NCBI GenBank assembly: GCA_963714415.1
Contig: CAVQOL010000027.1
Location: 248,001-312,000 of the forward strand
Direction of reading: 5' to 3'
Source: JAGXRK01 sp963714415
Lineage (GTDB): Bacteria; Bacteroidota; Ignavibacteria; Ignavibacteriales; Ignavibacteriaceae
Length of the DNA stretch: 64,000 bases
Numbering within the stretch: the first letter of the stretch is position 1; each line of letters starts with the position of its first letter. Below the pieces are notes generated by a model. That model ran no database searches, was not told the DNA's origin, and saw only the letters and a program-made list of their open reading frames with translations. Positions 1 to 8,297 of this stretch are shown here, in pieces. The position numbers and the translations under genes were made by a program.

Positions 1-419
1 TCAACAACAGTATGCCGGTAATTAATATACGCCGAAAGTTGATCTAAATCGTAAATATCAAATCCATTGCTATTATTTCTTAAAGTGAAATTTACACCAA
101 TATTAAGAGGATTATCATCAACAGATAATAAGCGCGTATTAACTATACCGAACTTATTTACCATTGTATTTTTAAAATCATTTGTTACGAAGTTTATGAA
201 ATCTCCCTGATAATAAATCTGAAAATTATTTAACTCACTCTCTGCATTGTAAGCTGTTTCTAGTGAAAAAGTGTTAATAAAGTCTGTTTCTTGCTCATGG
301 TTATTATAAATATTATCATCGTAGTATCCTTCATAACCAATGAAAAGATTGAACTGCGCAAATAAAGATGATGAAAATAAAAAAATGATGAGGAGGGTAC
401 TAAAAATGTTATGTTTCAT
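1..419 (-). CDS. Secreted protein, possible outer-membrane barrel, C-terminus outside the window
   Basis: This frame is open from an ATG at 419 to the window edge, about 139 codons without a stop. It begins with a signal peptide (MKHNIFSTLLIIFLF, cleavage probably after SLFAQ). The mature part, starting FNLFIGYEGYYDDNIYNN, has alternating aromatic and polar residues like beta-strands of an outer-membrane protein. It lies 36 bases downstream of the small secreted protein at 456-776 on the same strand, so the two are probably co-transcribed. I do not recognise the family. Confidence in the reading frame is good; the function is unknown. Confidence 0.6.
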   Translation of the reverse strand, partial: MKHNIFSTLLIIFLFSSSLFAQFNLFIGYEGYYDDNIYNNHEQETDFINTFSLETAYNAESELNNFQIYYQGDFINFVTNDFKNTMVNKFGIVNTRLLSVDDNPLNIGVNFTLRNNSNGFDIYDLDQLSAYINYRHTVV

Positions 420-455
420 ATAATGTTGCTCTGATTTTAAATTTTACTTCAAATA

Positions 456-776
456 CTATCTATTAAAAGGTTGTCCGCTACCGGTTCCCCCGCTTCTTTT
501 GCTCTTGCCCGATCTTTTACGAAGTTTATCAAAACTCATTCCGCCTTGTCTCGTATCACTAATGCCGTCGCCATCTTTATCGATAAAAATATCCTTCTTT
601 TTTCTTTCACCCGGACGGTCTTTTTCTCCAGAGTCTGCTTGACCCACAGAATCTTCTTTATCCTGAATTTGCTCCTTTAGAACTTCCTGATTTTTGTTTT
701 TTGATGTATCGGGAATCTCGTAACTATTTGCATAGCTGAAGGAAGCAAATAAAAATATTATAACTAATGCCTTCAT
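456..776 (-). CDS. Small secreted protein with a calcium-binding-like DxDGDG motif
   Basis: The protein has about 106 residues. I chose the ATG at 776 because GAGG lies about 8 bases upstream and a signal peptide (MKALVIIFLFASFSYA) follows directly; a longer reading from 803 adds nine unlikely residues. The mature part is highly charged and contains DKDGDGISD, the pattern of thrombospondin type 3 calcium-binding repeats, then a Lys/Arg/Gly/Ser-rich tail. It is followed by the partial protein at 1-419. Family unknown; the calcium-binding role is inferred from a single motif. Confidence 0.55.
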   Translation of the reverse strand: MKALVIIFLFASFSYANSYEIPDTSKNKNQEVLKEQIQDKEDSVGQADSGEKDRPGERKKKDIFIDKDGDGISDTRQGGMSFDKLRKRSGKSKRSGGTGSGQPFNR

Positions 777-995
777 TTCATTTTCCTCAATACAAACATA
801 CACAAACGATGTGCCGTGTAAAAATGTGTTATATGGCTTTGATTGTTAGATTTTAAACTTATAATCGACAATTTAGTTCAATGCTCCGACCATAAAGTCG
901 AACTTCAAGTACAATTTTAAGCTAAAAAGTATTTATGATGAGTTCAAAATTAACTATTTTCAGCTAATGTCTTATCACTTTTCAAGGAGTCGAAT

Positions 996-1307
996 ATGAA
1001 AACCATTCTTTTGATTTTAATCGGGAACAGAAGGAACGCAGCAGTTCAGGTTCAAAAAGTTCTAACCGGATGGGGATGTATGATTAAAACTCGGCTTGGT
1101 ATTCACGATGGTGTAATGGAAAACTGTACTGATGATGGTCTTCTTATTCTTGAACTCTATGGTGATAGAAAAAAGATGGAAGAACTTACAAGAAAAATTT
1201 CACTGATAAATGGTGTCTCATCAAAATTAGTTGACCTATCAATATTCGGAGAGTCGAAAAAGAAACCGGTTAAAAAAACAGTAAAGAAAACTGCTAAAAA
1301 ACAGTAA
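996..1307 (+). CDS. TM1266-like putative iron-only hydrogenase regulator with Lys-rich tail
   Basis: The protein has 103 residues with AAGGAG upstream of its ATG. Residues 1-85 resemble the small ACT/NikR-like family named after Thermotoga TM1266, a putative iron-only hydrogenase system regulator: a hydrophobic first strand, NRRNAAVQVQKVL, the GCMIKTRLGIHDGV turn, and a final INGVSSKLVDLS strand. The location beside an [FeFe]-hydrogenase operon fits this. Residues 87-103 form an unusual basic tail (KKKPVKKTVKKTAKKQ). Its stop codon directly abuts the stop of the convergent histidine kinase gene at 1308. The molecular role of the family is not established. I am fairly confident of the family. 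Confidence 0.65.
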   Translation: MKTILLILIGNRRNAAVQVQKVLTGWGCMIKTRLGIHDGVMENCTDDGLLILELYGDRKKMEELTRKISLINGVSSKLVDLSIFGESKKKPVKKTVKKTAKKQ

Positions 1308-2690
1308 CTATGTTTTCTTAACGGGAAGGATTATTCTAAAACAAGTTCCCGGTTTGCCAACTGTTCCAAGATGCGAAGGACTTTTGACTTCAATGGTTCC
1401 TTTATGCCTTTCAATAATTTGTTTAACAACAGGAAGCCCTATGCCCGCTCCTTCGTATTCACTTAATTTAATATTGGAACCCCGGTAAAATTCTTTAAAT
1501 ATTTTATATACTTCATTTTCCGGTATTCCAATTCCATCATCACATACATTTATAATCAAATCATCGTCTTTATTTTCGAGGGTAACTTCTATAACTCCTT
1601 CAAAATCCACATATTTAATAGCATTATTGATTAGATTTGATATTGCGATTTGCATTAAAAAACTATCTCCATAAATCGGAACTTTTTCTTTTCTGTTATC
1701 AAGAAACTTAATTGAAACATTCTTTGCTTTTGCATTTACCATTTGATGATCAACGGTCGATTGGATAACCACATCAATCATCATGCTTTCGTAGGCTATC
1801 GAATCAAGCAATTTCATTTTAGATATTTTAAGAATACTGTTTATTAATTCAATTGCTTCATCGGATCTTCTTTTTGCACGTTTTAATTTTTCTTCAACTA
1901 CTTCATCAAGTGGACCCAAAAATTTCTGGAGAATAAGATCAAGATAGGCTTGAACAGCAGCTAACGGAGTTTTAATTTCATGAACAATTCCCATAATGTA
2001 CTTTTGCTTTTCGGTTTCTGCTGCATTTATTTTATCTATTGATTCCAATAATTGCTGCTCACGCATATATAATTGCTTAGCCATTTTGTTAGCAATTAAA
2101 ACAACCATAAAAATCATAAAAGCAAAGCTTAAATTTAATGCCAACACATAGTTAAAATTCTGGTATAAATGAAACGGTAGAAACCCGTTAACATGATGGT
2201 GAAATAAAATTGAGTAATACTCTCCCACGGTTATTCCCCAAAATGCAATTACTATTACAACAGCAAAAACATAGATAACAAATCCCGGTAAAATTAAGCT
2301 TCCCACAATCATATGTATTACAAAAAATATTACTATAGGTGACTCCACGCTGCCTGTGTAATAAACAACAAGCATTAGTGCAAACAAATCGAAAATCATT
2401 TGAATAATCGATAGATGGAATGGGTTGAAACTTTTTGAGTCATGCTTAAGAAAACGTCTGATAAAATAAAAGTAAGAATTATATAATAGAATGGAAACAG
2501 TAATTAATAAAAGGGCTTTTTGCTGATCATTCGTTAAAACAACACCAAGAATGTATTGAGGGATGAAGATGGAAATGAGAAGCATTAAAACTGCACCATA
2601 ACGCAGTTTTATAAACCACAAATTTCTTTTTTGAATGGTTAACCAAAATTCTTCATAATGACTTGCCCATTCAGGTACTAATTCAAACAT
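1308..2690 (-). CDS. Membrane histidine kinase of the hydrogenase locus
   Basis: This 460-residue sensor kinase has about six membrane segments in residues 30-202. A HisKA domain follows with the phosphoacceptor His237 in GIVHEIKTPLAA, then a HATPase domain with N box (NLINNAIKYV), G1 box (DDGIGIPE), F box and G2 box (GAGIGLPVVK). It has no separate periplasmic sensor domain, so the stimulus may be sensed within the membrane. It is the last gene on the minus strand after hydA, separated by a hairpin at 2718-2763. The single-domain response regulator at 6377-6757 opens the same cluster and is a plausible partner; this pairing is inferred. Confidence 0.85.
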   Translation of the reverse strand: MFELVPEWASHYEEFWLTIQKRNLWFIKLRYGAVLMLLISIFIPQYILGVVLTNDQQKALLLITVSILLYNSYFYFIRRFLKHDSKSFNPFHLSIIQMIFDLFALMLVVYYTGSVESPIVIFFVIHMIVGSLILPGFVIYVFAVVIVIAFWGITVGEYYSILFHHHVNGFLPFHLYQNFNYVLALNLSFAFMIFMVVLIANKMAKQLYMREQQLLESIDKINAAETEKQKYIMGIVHEIKTPLAAVQAYLDLILQKFLGPLDEVVEEKLKRAKRRSDEAIELINSILKISKMKLLDSIAYESMMIDVVIQSTVDHQMVNAKAKNVSIKFLDNRKEKVPIYGDSFLMQIAISNLINNAIKYVDFEGVIEVTLENKDDDLIINVCDDGIGIPENEVYKIFKEFYRGSNIKLSEYEGAGIGLPVVKQIIERHKGTIEVKSPSHLGTVGKPGTCFRIILPVKKT

Positions 2691-2717
2691 TGGTTTTCTA
2701 CTATCATTAAAAAATAA

Positions 2718-2763
2718 AACCAGGCAGAACCTTTGTAGTAATTACAATTTATTCTGCCAGGTT
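2718..2763 (-). terminator. Hairpin between hydA and the kinase gene
   Basis: On the minus strand, the 12-base arms AACCTGGCAGAA and TTCTGCCTGGTT (one G-T pair) enclose a 22-base loop and are followed by a T-rich stretch. This looks like a Rho-independent terminator downstream of hydA. It may be partial, letting some transcription reach the kinase gene. Confidence 0.6.
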
Positions 2764-2776
2764 TAAATATACAAAG

Positions 2777-4690
2777 TTAAGCTATATATTTTCCTCTCTT
2801 CACATAGTGTGTGTGAAGAAGTTTATGTGAAAGATGTCCGCAAGGTCCATCTTTTAAGAACTCATCATAAATTTCAACAACGTGTTTGTTTTCGTGAGAT
2901 TTTCTTACAGGTAAAGATTTATCCTCATCATAAATAGCTTTTGCTCTTAATTTACGAATCTCTTCTGTAGTTGGAATTGGCTGTCCGCCGCCGCCGATAC
3001 ACCCTCCCGGACAAGCCATAAATTCAATGAAATGACATTCACTGAATTTACCACCGGCTTTTATATCATCCATAACTTTCTTTGCATTTGCTGTACCGTG
3101 TGCAACTGCAATTTTAAGTGTTGCACCTTTTAACCAGTTCCAATCAGGAACAAGATGTTTGATAAGATCAGGAACCGGACCGACTTCAGTAATTGGTAGC
3201 TCTGCATATTTAATACCTTCGAATCCTCTGACCGGTGTTATATCAGCATTGGCAAAAACATCTTCAACTTTCTTTCCGGTAACAAATTCAATAACAGTTC
3301 TTAAAGCTGCTTCCATAACACCGCCGGTAGCACCAAATATCAACCCCGCACCTGAAGCATCACCAAATGGATCATCAAAATGCGATCGAGGCATTTCAGG
3401 CAGATATATTCCAGCTTCCTTAATCATTTGAGCAAGTTCGCGAGTGGTTAAACCATAATCAACATCCTTAAATCCTGAATCAACCATTTCTGGTCTGTTA
3501 CACTCAAATTTTTTAGCTGAACAAGGCATTACTGCAACTGAAACGATATCTTCCGGATCAATTCCTTTTTTCTGTGCATAAAATGTTTTTATAAGTGCGC
3601 CGAACATTTGCTGCGGCGATTTTGCTGTGCTGAGGTTATCAATATATTCAGGATAAAAATGTTCAAGATATTTTACCCATCCTGGTGAACAAGATGTAAA
3701 CTGTGGAAGTGCAACTTGTTCTTTTTGAACAAGAGCTTTGTACAATCTTAATATGAGTTCTGTACCTTCTTCAAAGATTGTTAAATCTGCTGTGAAGTTT
3801 GTATCGAATACAACATCAAAACCAATACGTCTCATTGCAGTGTTCATTTCACCGGTAAGTGATGTTCCTGGTTCCATTCCAAACTCTTCGCAGATTGCTG
3901 CTCTTGGTGACGGAGCTGTTTGAATTACAACATGCTTTTTAGGATCATCAATTGCAGCCCATATTTCATCACGCGGATCGTTTGCACGTAGTGCGGAAGT
4001 AGGACAACGATTAATGCACTGACCGCAGTTGATACAAATAACTTCATTGAGCGGTTTATCTAAAAATGTTCCGATATGTGTATTATGACCTCTGTCAACC
4101 GCTTCAAGAACACCAACTTCCTGTAAATCGATACAAGTTCTTACGCAGCGCTTGCACAGAATACATTTATCCATATCACGCACAACCGAGTATGAAGAGT
4201 TATCAACTTCATATCTTGGTTTTTCGATATGACCAAAATTATAGTGATCAACTCCATATTCTTTAGCAAGTGACTGAAGCTCGCAATTATTATTTCTGAA
4301 ACAGGAATAACATTCACCATAATGTTCACTTAACAATAAATCAATAACATGTTTTCTTGCTCTTCTGACTGCATTAGTTGTTGTTTTTATTTTTATCTGC
4401 GCAGTTATCGGGAATGCACAAGAGGCTTGCAGAGTTCTCATTCCTTCAACTTCAACAACGCAAACTCGACAAACACCTGCAACACAAAGATCGTCGTGAT
4501 GGCAAAGTGTTGGAATATGAATCTGATTCTGTCTACAAGCTTCAAGAATAGTTGTTCCAAATGGTACCGTAACTTTCTTTTCATTTATTTCTATAGAAAC
4601 TGACCCGCCAATATGTTCCGGATGTTCGGGTTTTTCAATAACATGCGGTTTCTGGCTAACAGGTGCTCTTAGCATCTTTTTATTTTCCAT
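2777..4690 (-). CDS. hydA: NAD-linked [FeFe]-hydrogenase catalytic subunit
   Basis: Large subunit of a trimeric cytoplasmic hydrogenase, about 637 residues from the ATG at 4690, chosen because GGAGG lies 6 bases upstream. Domains in order: [2Fe-2S] plant-type domain (Cys63, 69, 74, 77), the His-Cys3 NuoG-type cluster (HYGECYSC, His123), two [4Fe-4S] clusters (CILCKRC and CINCGQC), then the H-cluster domain with L1 (TSCSPGW near 333), L2 (MPCSAKK) and L3 (FMACPGGCIGG). The small-subunit-like C-terminus ends in LLHTHY; I see no extra C-terminal [2Fe-2S] domain. L1 has Ser where most monomeric enzymes have the second Cys. The start overlaps the end of hydB by 11 bases, implying coupled translation. 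The enzyme links H2 to NAD(H); whether it bifurcates with ferredoxin cannot be told. Confidence 0.92.
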   Translation of the reverse strand: MENKKMLRAPVSQKPHVIEKPEHPEHIGGSVSIEINEKKVTVPFGTTILEACRQNQIHIPTLCHHDDLCVAGVCRVCVVEVEGMRTLQASCAFPITAQIKIKTTTNAVRRARKHVIDLLLSEHYGECYSCFRNNNCELQSLAKEYGVDHYNFGHIEKPRYEVDNSSYSVVRDMDKCILCKRCVRTCIDLQEVGVLEAVDRGHNTHIGTFLDKPLNEVICINCGQCINRCPTSALRANDPRDEIWAAIDDPKKHVVIQTAPSPRAAICEEFGMEPGTSLTGEMNTAMRRIGFDVVFDTNFTADLTIFEEGTELILRLYKALVQKEQVALPQFTSCSPGWVKYLEHFYPEYIDNLSTAKSPQQMFGALIKTFYAQKKGIDPEDIVSVAVMPCSAKKFECNRPEMVDSGFKDVDYGLTTRELAQMIKEAGIYLPEMPRSHFDDPFGDASGAGLIFGATGGVMEAALRTVIEFVTGKKVEDVFANADITPVRGFEGIKYAELPITEVGPVPDLIKHLVPDWNWLKGATLKIAVAHGTANAKKVMDDIKAGGKFSECHFIEFMACPGGCIGGGGQPIPTTEEIRKLRAKAIYDEDKSLPVRKSHENKHVVEIYDEFLKDGPCGHLSHKLLHTHYVKRGKYIA

Positions 4691-5895
4691 TTTTTCCTCC
4701 ATTACCGCGGTTAAATATTTCATCTTTAAAATTTTCTAGAATTGATATAAATGGATTTGGGCTTGACTGTCCTAATCCGCATTTAGAAGCTATCTGCATA
4801 GTACTGCCAAGATCTTTAAGTTTATTAATCTGCGCAAAAGTGTATTCGCCTTTTTCAATCATTTCAACACCTTCAAGCAGTTTTACATTACCTATTCTGC
4901 AAGGAGTGCATTGCCCGCAGGATTCTTCGACAAAGAATTCCATAAAATTCTTAAGTACATGAAGCATGTCCCTGCTTTCATTAAATATGATAACTGAACC
5001 GCCGGTTGGTACGTCTTCATAAGCAAAGGTTCTGTCAAACTGAGATTTGGGAATGCAAATCCCAGAAGCTCCGCCGATCTGAACTGCTTTAGAATTTTTT
5101 GCACCAACAAGTTTTAGAAGATCCGAAACTTTTGTTCCCCAGGGCAGTTCATAAACACCGGGTTTTTCACAGTCACCGGAAACAGAAAATAATTTTGATC
5201 CGGATGATTTATCTGTTCCATATAAACTGAACCACTTTCCGCCTTTTATAATAATATGAGAAATAGCAGCAAGAGTTTCAACATTGTTAACAGAAGTAGG
5301 TCTGCCAAGATATCCGGTATTGATTGGATACGGAGGTCTGTTTCTCGGTTCTCCGCGGTGTCCTTCGAGCGATTCAATCAAAGCTGTTTCCTCGCCGCAT
5401 ACATAAGCACCGGAACCAAGAAATACTTCGATATCAAAATTAATACCTTCTTTACCCAGAATATTTTTACCGAGAAGATTGTCTTTTCTCATTTCTTCAA
5501 GATAATCTTCAAGGGATTTTAACAGATATTCATACTCTCCTCGCAGGTAAACTATTCCAAGCTGAGCCCCAATGGTATAACCACCGACCACCATTCCATC
5601 AAAAATTAATTCCGGATATTCAATTAATAATACGCGATCTTTAAATGTTCCGGGTTCACCTTCATCGGCATTACAAACAAGAAATTTGCTATCTGCTTTA
5701 GCAGCAGCAGATAACATCCATTTTGTGGAAGTTGGAAAACCTGCACCACCTCTGCCTTTAAGTTTTGAATCTTTTAATTCAAACAAAATGTCTTCACGAG
5801 ACATATTTAAGTGCTTTCTTTATTGCTTCTCCTCTTTTGTAATCGGAGAATATAACAGGTCCGGTTCTTTTCTTTTTAATATTTTTCATTTTCAT
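4680..5895 (-). CDS. hydB: Hydrogenase NuoF-like flavoprotein subunit (one apparent frameshift)
   Basis: Diaphorase subunit with NAD and FMN sites (GRGGAGFPT, CNADEGEPGTFKDR, GAYVCGEETAL) and a [4Fe-4S] motif ESCGQCTPCRIG. The longest open frame begins at ATG 5804, but the 33 codons before it in another frame, from ATG 5895 with AGGAAAGG upstream, encode the missing NuoF N-terminus ending EAIKKALK. Removing one base near 5805 joins both into about 404 residues, so an extra base is likely. Compared with HydB of Thermotoga it lacks the thioredoxin-like N-terminus and the C-terminal ferredoxin domain. It sits between hydC and hydA with tight spacing. Confidence 0.88.
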
Positions 5896-5897
5896 TT

Positions 5898-6371
5898 CTA
5901 CTTTACCTTTCCTAAAAGTTCAACGGCTTCTTCAGGAGTAAGATTAGTATATACCCTATCGTTTATAGCCATTGCCGGTCCCATATCACACAAACCCAGA
6001 CAGTTGGCATATTCAGCGGTAAATTTATTGTCCTTTGTTGTTTCACCAATCTTAATTCCAAGTTCACGTTCAATTGCATGAACGATAGCTTTTTTGCCTT
6101 TCATGTCGCAGGAAATTGTTTGGCAAATTCTTACAAGATTTCTTCCTTTAGGATTTGAATTAAGAAACGCGAAGAATGAAATAACACTGTAAACTTCAAC
6201 GGGGTGAATGTTAAGAAGTCTTGCTACTTCCTGCTGAGCAAAATCGGAAATGTGCCTGTGTTTTTTCTGAATTTCATGAAGTATCATAAGAAGCGAAGAA
6301 CGATCATCGCCATATTTTTTAACGTAGCTCTCTATTTCTTCGGAGAGAGCATTTTTTTCTACTACCAGCAT
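5898..6371 (-). CDS. hydC: Hydrogenase NuoE-like [2Fe-2S] subunit
   Basis: The 157-residue subunit has the NuoE fold: a helical N-terminal part (HEIQKKHRHISDFAQQEVARLLN) and a thioredoxin-like [2Fe-2S] domain with four cysteine ligands in CQTISC and CLGLC. It passes electrons between the flavoprotein and the catalytic subunit. AAGGAG precedes the ATG. The stop at 5898 lies 3 bases from the hydB start. Length and motifs are normal for the family. Confidence 0.9.
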   Translation of the reverse strand: MLVVEKNALSEEIESYVKKYGDDRSSLLMILHEIQKKHRHISDFAQQEVARLLNIHPVEVYSVISFFAFLNSNPKGRNLVRICQTISCDMKGKKAIVHAIERELGIKIGETTKDNKFTAEYANCLGLCDMGPAMAINDRVYTNLTPEEAVELLGKVK

Positions 6372-6376
6372 TTACT

Positions 6377-6757
6377 CTACTCCTTAATATTTAGTTTTAA
6401 AAGTTTTTCAACTTTATCAATCAATGTTTCAGGTGAGATTGGTTTTTCAACAAAGTCGTCAACCGGAACCATTTCACCAGCTTCAAACTCCAATCCCAAT
6501 GTTTTAGATACAGAAGTATACATTAAAATTGGTGTTTCTATTTTATCTCTTCGAAATTTTTGAGCGAGAAAGAAACCATCATCCGGCTCGTTCATCATAA
6601 CATCGAGAATGATTAAATCGGGTTTTTGTTCAATAACGATTTTATAACCGTCATCAGGATTATTTGCTGTGATCACTTCATATCCTTTTGAAGAAAGGAC
6701 TATCTTGCTTGCATCAATGATATCAGGATCATCATCAATAATTGCTATTTTAGGCAT
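6377..6757 (-). CDS. Single-domain response regulator (CheY-like)
   Basis: A 126-residue receiver with the acidic pair IDDDPD, phosphoacceptor Asp in LIILDVMMNEP, the Thr/Ser switch in MYTSVSK, and Lys in VEKPISP. No output domain. It is the first gene of the hydrogenase cluster, 5 bases before hydC, with AGGGGATAAC upstream of the ATG. It could receive phosphate from the kinase at 1308-2690 and signal H2 or redox state, but how it acts without DNA-binding is unknown. Confidence 0.88.
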   Translation of the reverse strand: MPKIAIIDDDPDIIDASKIVLSSKGYEVITANNPDDGYKIVIEQKPDLIILDVMMNEPDDGFFLAQKFRRDKIETPILMYTSVSKTLGLEFEAGEMVPVDDFVEKPISPETLIDKVEKLLKLNIKE

Positions 6758-7064
6758 GTTATCCCCTGGGATAATAATAAATTATACTAATTAATTGGTT
6801 TTTTCCATCGGCAAATCAACATAATAAATGCCACAATTATTCAGTGTGAATCATCTTTTTAAGTTAATTAAACTTAATATTTAGTACTTTATTTCTTAAT
6901 TATAAGAAAGAAAATTTCTTAATTGAGAAATGACTTTTATGGTCTTTTAATGTACTTGCCGAATATGAAATAATGATTCTGTTAAACTTTTTTCTTAGAT
7001 GTACTCTTTACTTATTAAATAAGTTTTTATAGCTTAGTTAAAATATTTTATGCGAGGTGATAAA
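6758..7064. promoter_or_regulatory. Divergent regulatory region upstream of the hydrogenase cluster
   Basis: An AT-rich stretch of about 307 bases between the minus-strand hydrogenase cluster and the plus-strand lipoprotein. It holds two adjacent palindromes, TTTCTTAATTATAAGAAA at 6892-6909 and TTTCTTAATTGAGAAA at 6915-6930, centred about 22 bases apart (two helical turns), as expected for paired operator sites. No promoter can be assigned with certainty. Confidence 0.4.
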
Positions 7065-7469
7065 ATGATTAGAATGTCATATACTTTGCTGCTTTTAATA
7101 ACTGCTTTTTTATTTATCGCCTGTGATCAGTTCCGTTATGAAAGTTATGAACCTGAAACTACAGCAGCTTATTATTCTCCTGAGAGTCCTTTTGTTATAA
7201 TTTCTCCATCTTATAAAGAACAGTTTAGACCAGGTTCTGACCTTATAGTTAAATGGGACACATACAAGCCTATCAGTTCTGTTCGGATTGATCTTTACAA
7301 ATCAACTACTTTTCTATTTAAGCTGACATCCCGTACAGAAAACTTAGGTGAGTTTAGATGGAGAATACCTATAGATTTAAAAGCGTCTGTTAAATACAAT
7401 GTAAAGATTTCAAATGCAGATGATGAGAGCGAGTATGTAATCAGTTATAATTTTGGAATTTATGAATAG
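7065..7469 (+). CDS. Lipoprotein with a Kre9/KNH-like Ig domain
   Basis: Start at ATG 7065, with GAGGTGAT 5 bases upstream. The protein has about 134 residues and a lipoprotein signal (LLLLITAFLFIAC, lipid Cys near residue 20). Residues 45-134 resemble the small beta-sandwich found in Kre9/KNH-type domains of bacterial surface proteins (VIISPSYKEQFRPGSDLIVKWDT, then GEFRWRIP). It is divergent from the hydrogenase cluster. Function unknown; probably an envelope binding or scaffolding protein. Confidence 0.6.
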   Translation: MIRMSYTLLLLITAFLFIACDQFRYESYEPETTAAYYSPESPFVIISPSYKEQFRPGSDLIVKWDTYKPISSVRIDLYKSTTFLFKLTSRTENLGEFRWRIPIDLKASVKYNVKISNADDESEYVISYNFGIYE

Positions 7470-7528
7470 AGGTCTAAACTTCGTAGGACTTAAATAAATT
7501 ATTTAAAAAAATCATTAATTCAAAAATT

Positions 7529-8245
7529 CTATTCAACTATTGTAATTAATTTAAAGATTTCCTTACTTTTTATACAATTCAAAAATCCTGTGCCATTGCC
7601 AACCATATTTCCTGTTGAACCAAATTCTGGATAAGGCCCATTGACTGAGGTGGCATGAAATATAAATATTCCACCAGCATCTTTGAATAAAGAGCTGTCA
7701 ATTTCAAGGAAATTTTGCTTGGTGACGAGCTGCGTCTCTTTATATCTAATTGTATTTGTGCTTACAATAATATTAAAAACATGATAATCTGCATTCCCAT
7801 TAAATGATATGATTAATTTATCACTGATTTTCATAGTGTCTTGAAAATTATAACGGATTGAGGAAATTGAATCAGGAAAATTTAATAATCCCAATAGATA
7901 ACCGGACGTACTGACTAAAGTGAAATACTTGGAATTTAAGTCCAATATTTCCTCTTCCTGAGAATTATGAAATGTAATAGTCCCGTCATTTGTAATATTC
8001 GTTGGTATGTAAGGGAAGATTGTATCATTATCGACTAAAATATATTTAAGATTAGCAATAGGATTTGTAATAAGAGTACCACTAAAATAAAGATTTAAAT
8101 AGCCTGTTGTATCTATAAAACTTTTTCTTGAATAAATATTTATTGTAGCCATCATCGTATCTTCTTCCGGACTGTCAATTGTATCATCACAGGAATTGAA
8201 GAAAAACAATCCCAAAAAGACAATAAAAATAAATTTCTGGTTCAT
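7529..8245 (-). CDS. Lipoprotein, paralogue of the next gene
   Basis: About 238 residues from ATG 8245 (AAAGGTG upstream; a GTG two codons earlier is possible). Lipoprotein signal IVFLGLFFFNSC. It shares a series of blocks with the protein at 8298-9026: MMATI versus MMANI, GTLITNPI, LNFPDSISSIRYN versus LSFPDSISSVQFN, FNGNADYH versus FNGNGDYY, and GPYPEFGSTGNM versus GPYPEVGSNGNM. The pair is a tandem duplication. I do not recognise the family. Confidence 0.6.
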   Translation of the reverse strand: MNQKFIFIVFLGLFFFNSCDDTIDSPEEDTMMATINIYSRKSFIDTTGYLNLYFSGTLITNPIANLKYILVDNDTIFPYIPTNITNDGTITFHNSQEEEILDLNSKYFTLVSTSGYLLGLLNFPDSISSIRYNFQDTMKISDKLIISFNGNADYHVFNIIVSTNTIRYKETQLVTKQNFLEIDSSLFKDAGGIFIFHATSVNGPYPEFGSTGNMVGNGTGFLNCIKSKEIFKLITIVE

Positions 8246-8297
8246 ATACACACCTTTGCTAGATTAAAAAATAAAAAGATTGAGAAACGGCGATCCA

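Noticed and set aside
4141..4329. Short frames overlapping hydA and other large genes on both strands
   Set aside because: They lie inside well-supported genes and show no ribosome sites or family motifs.
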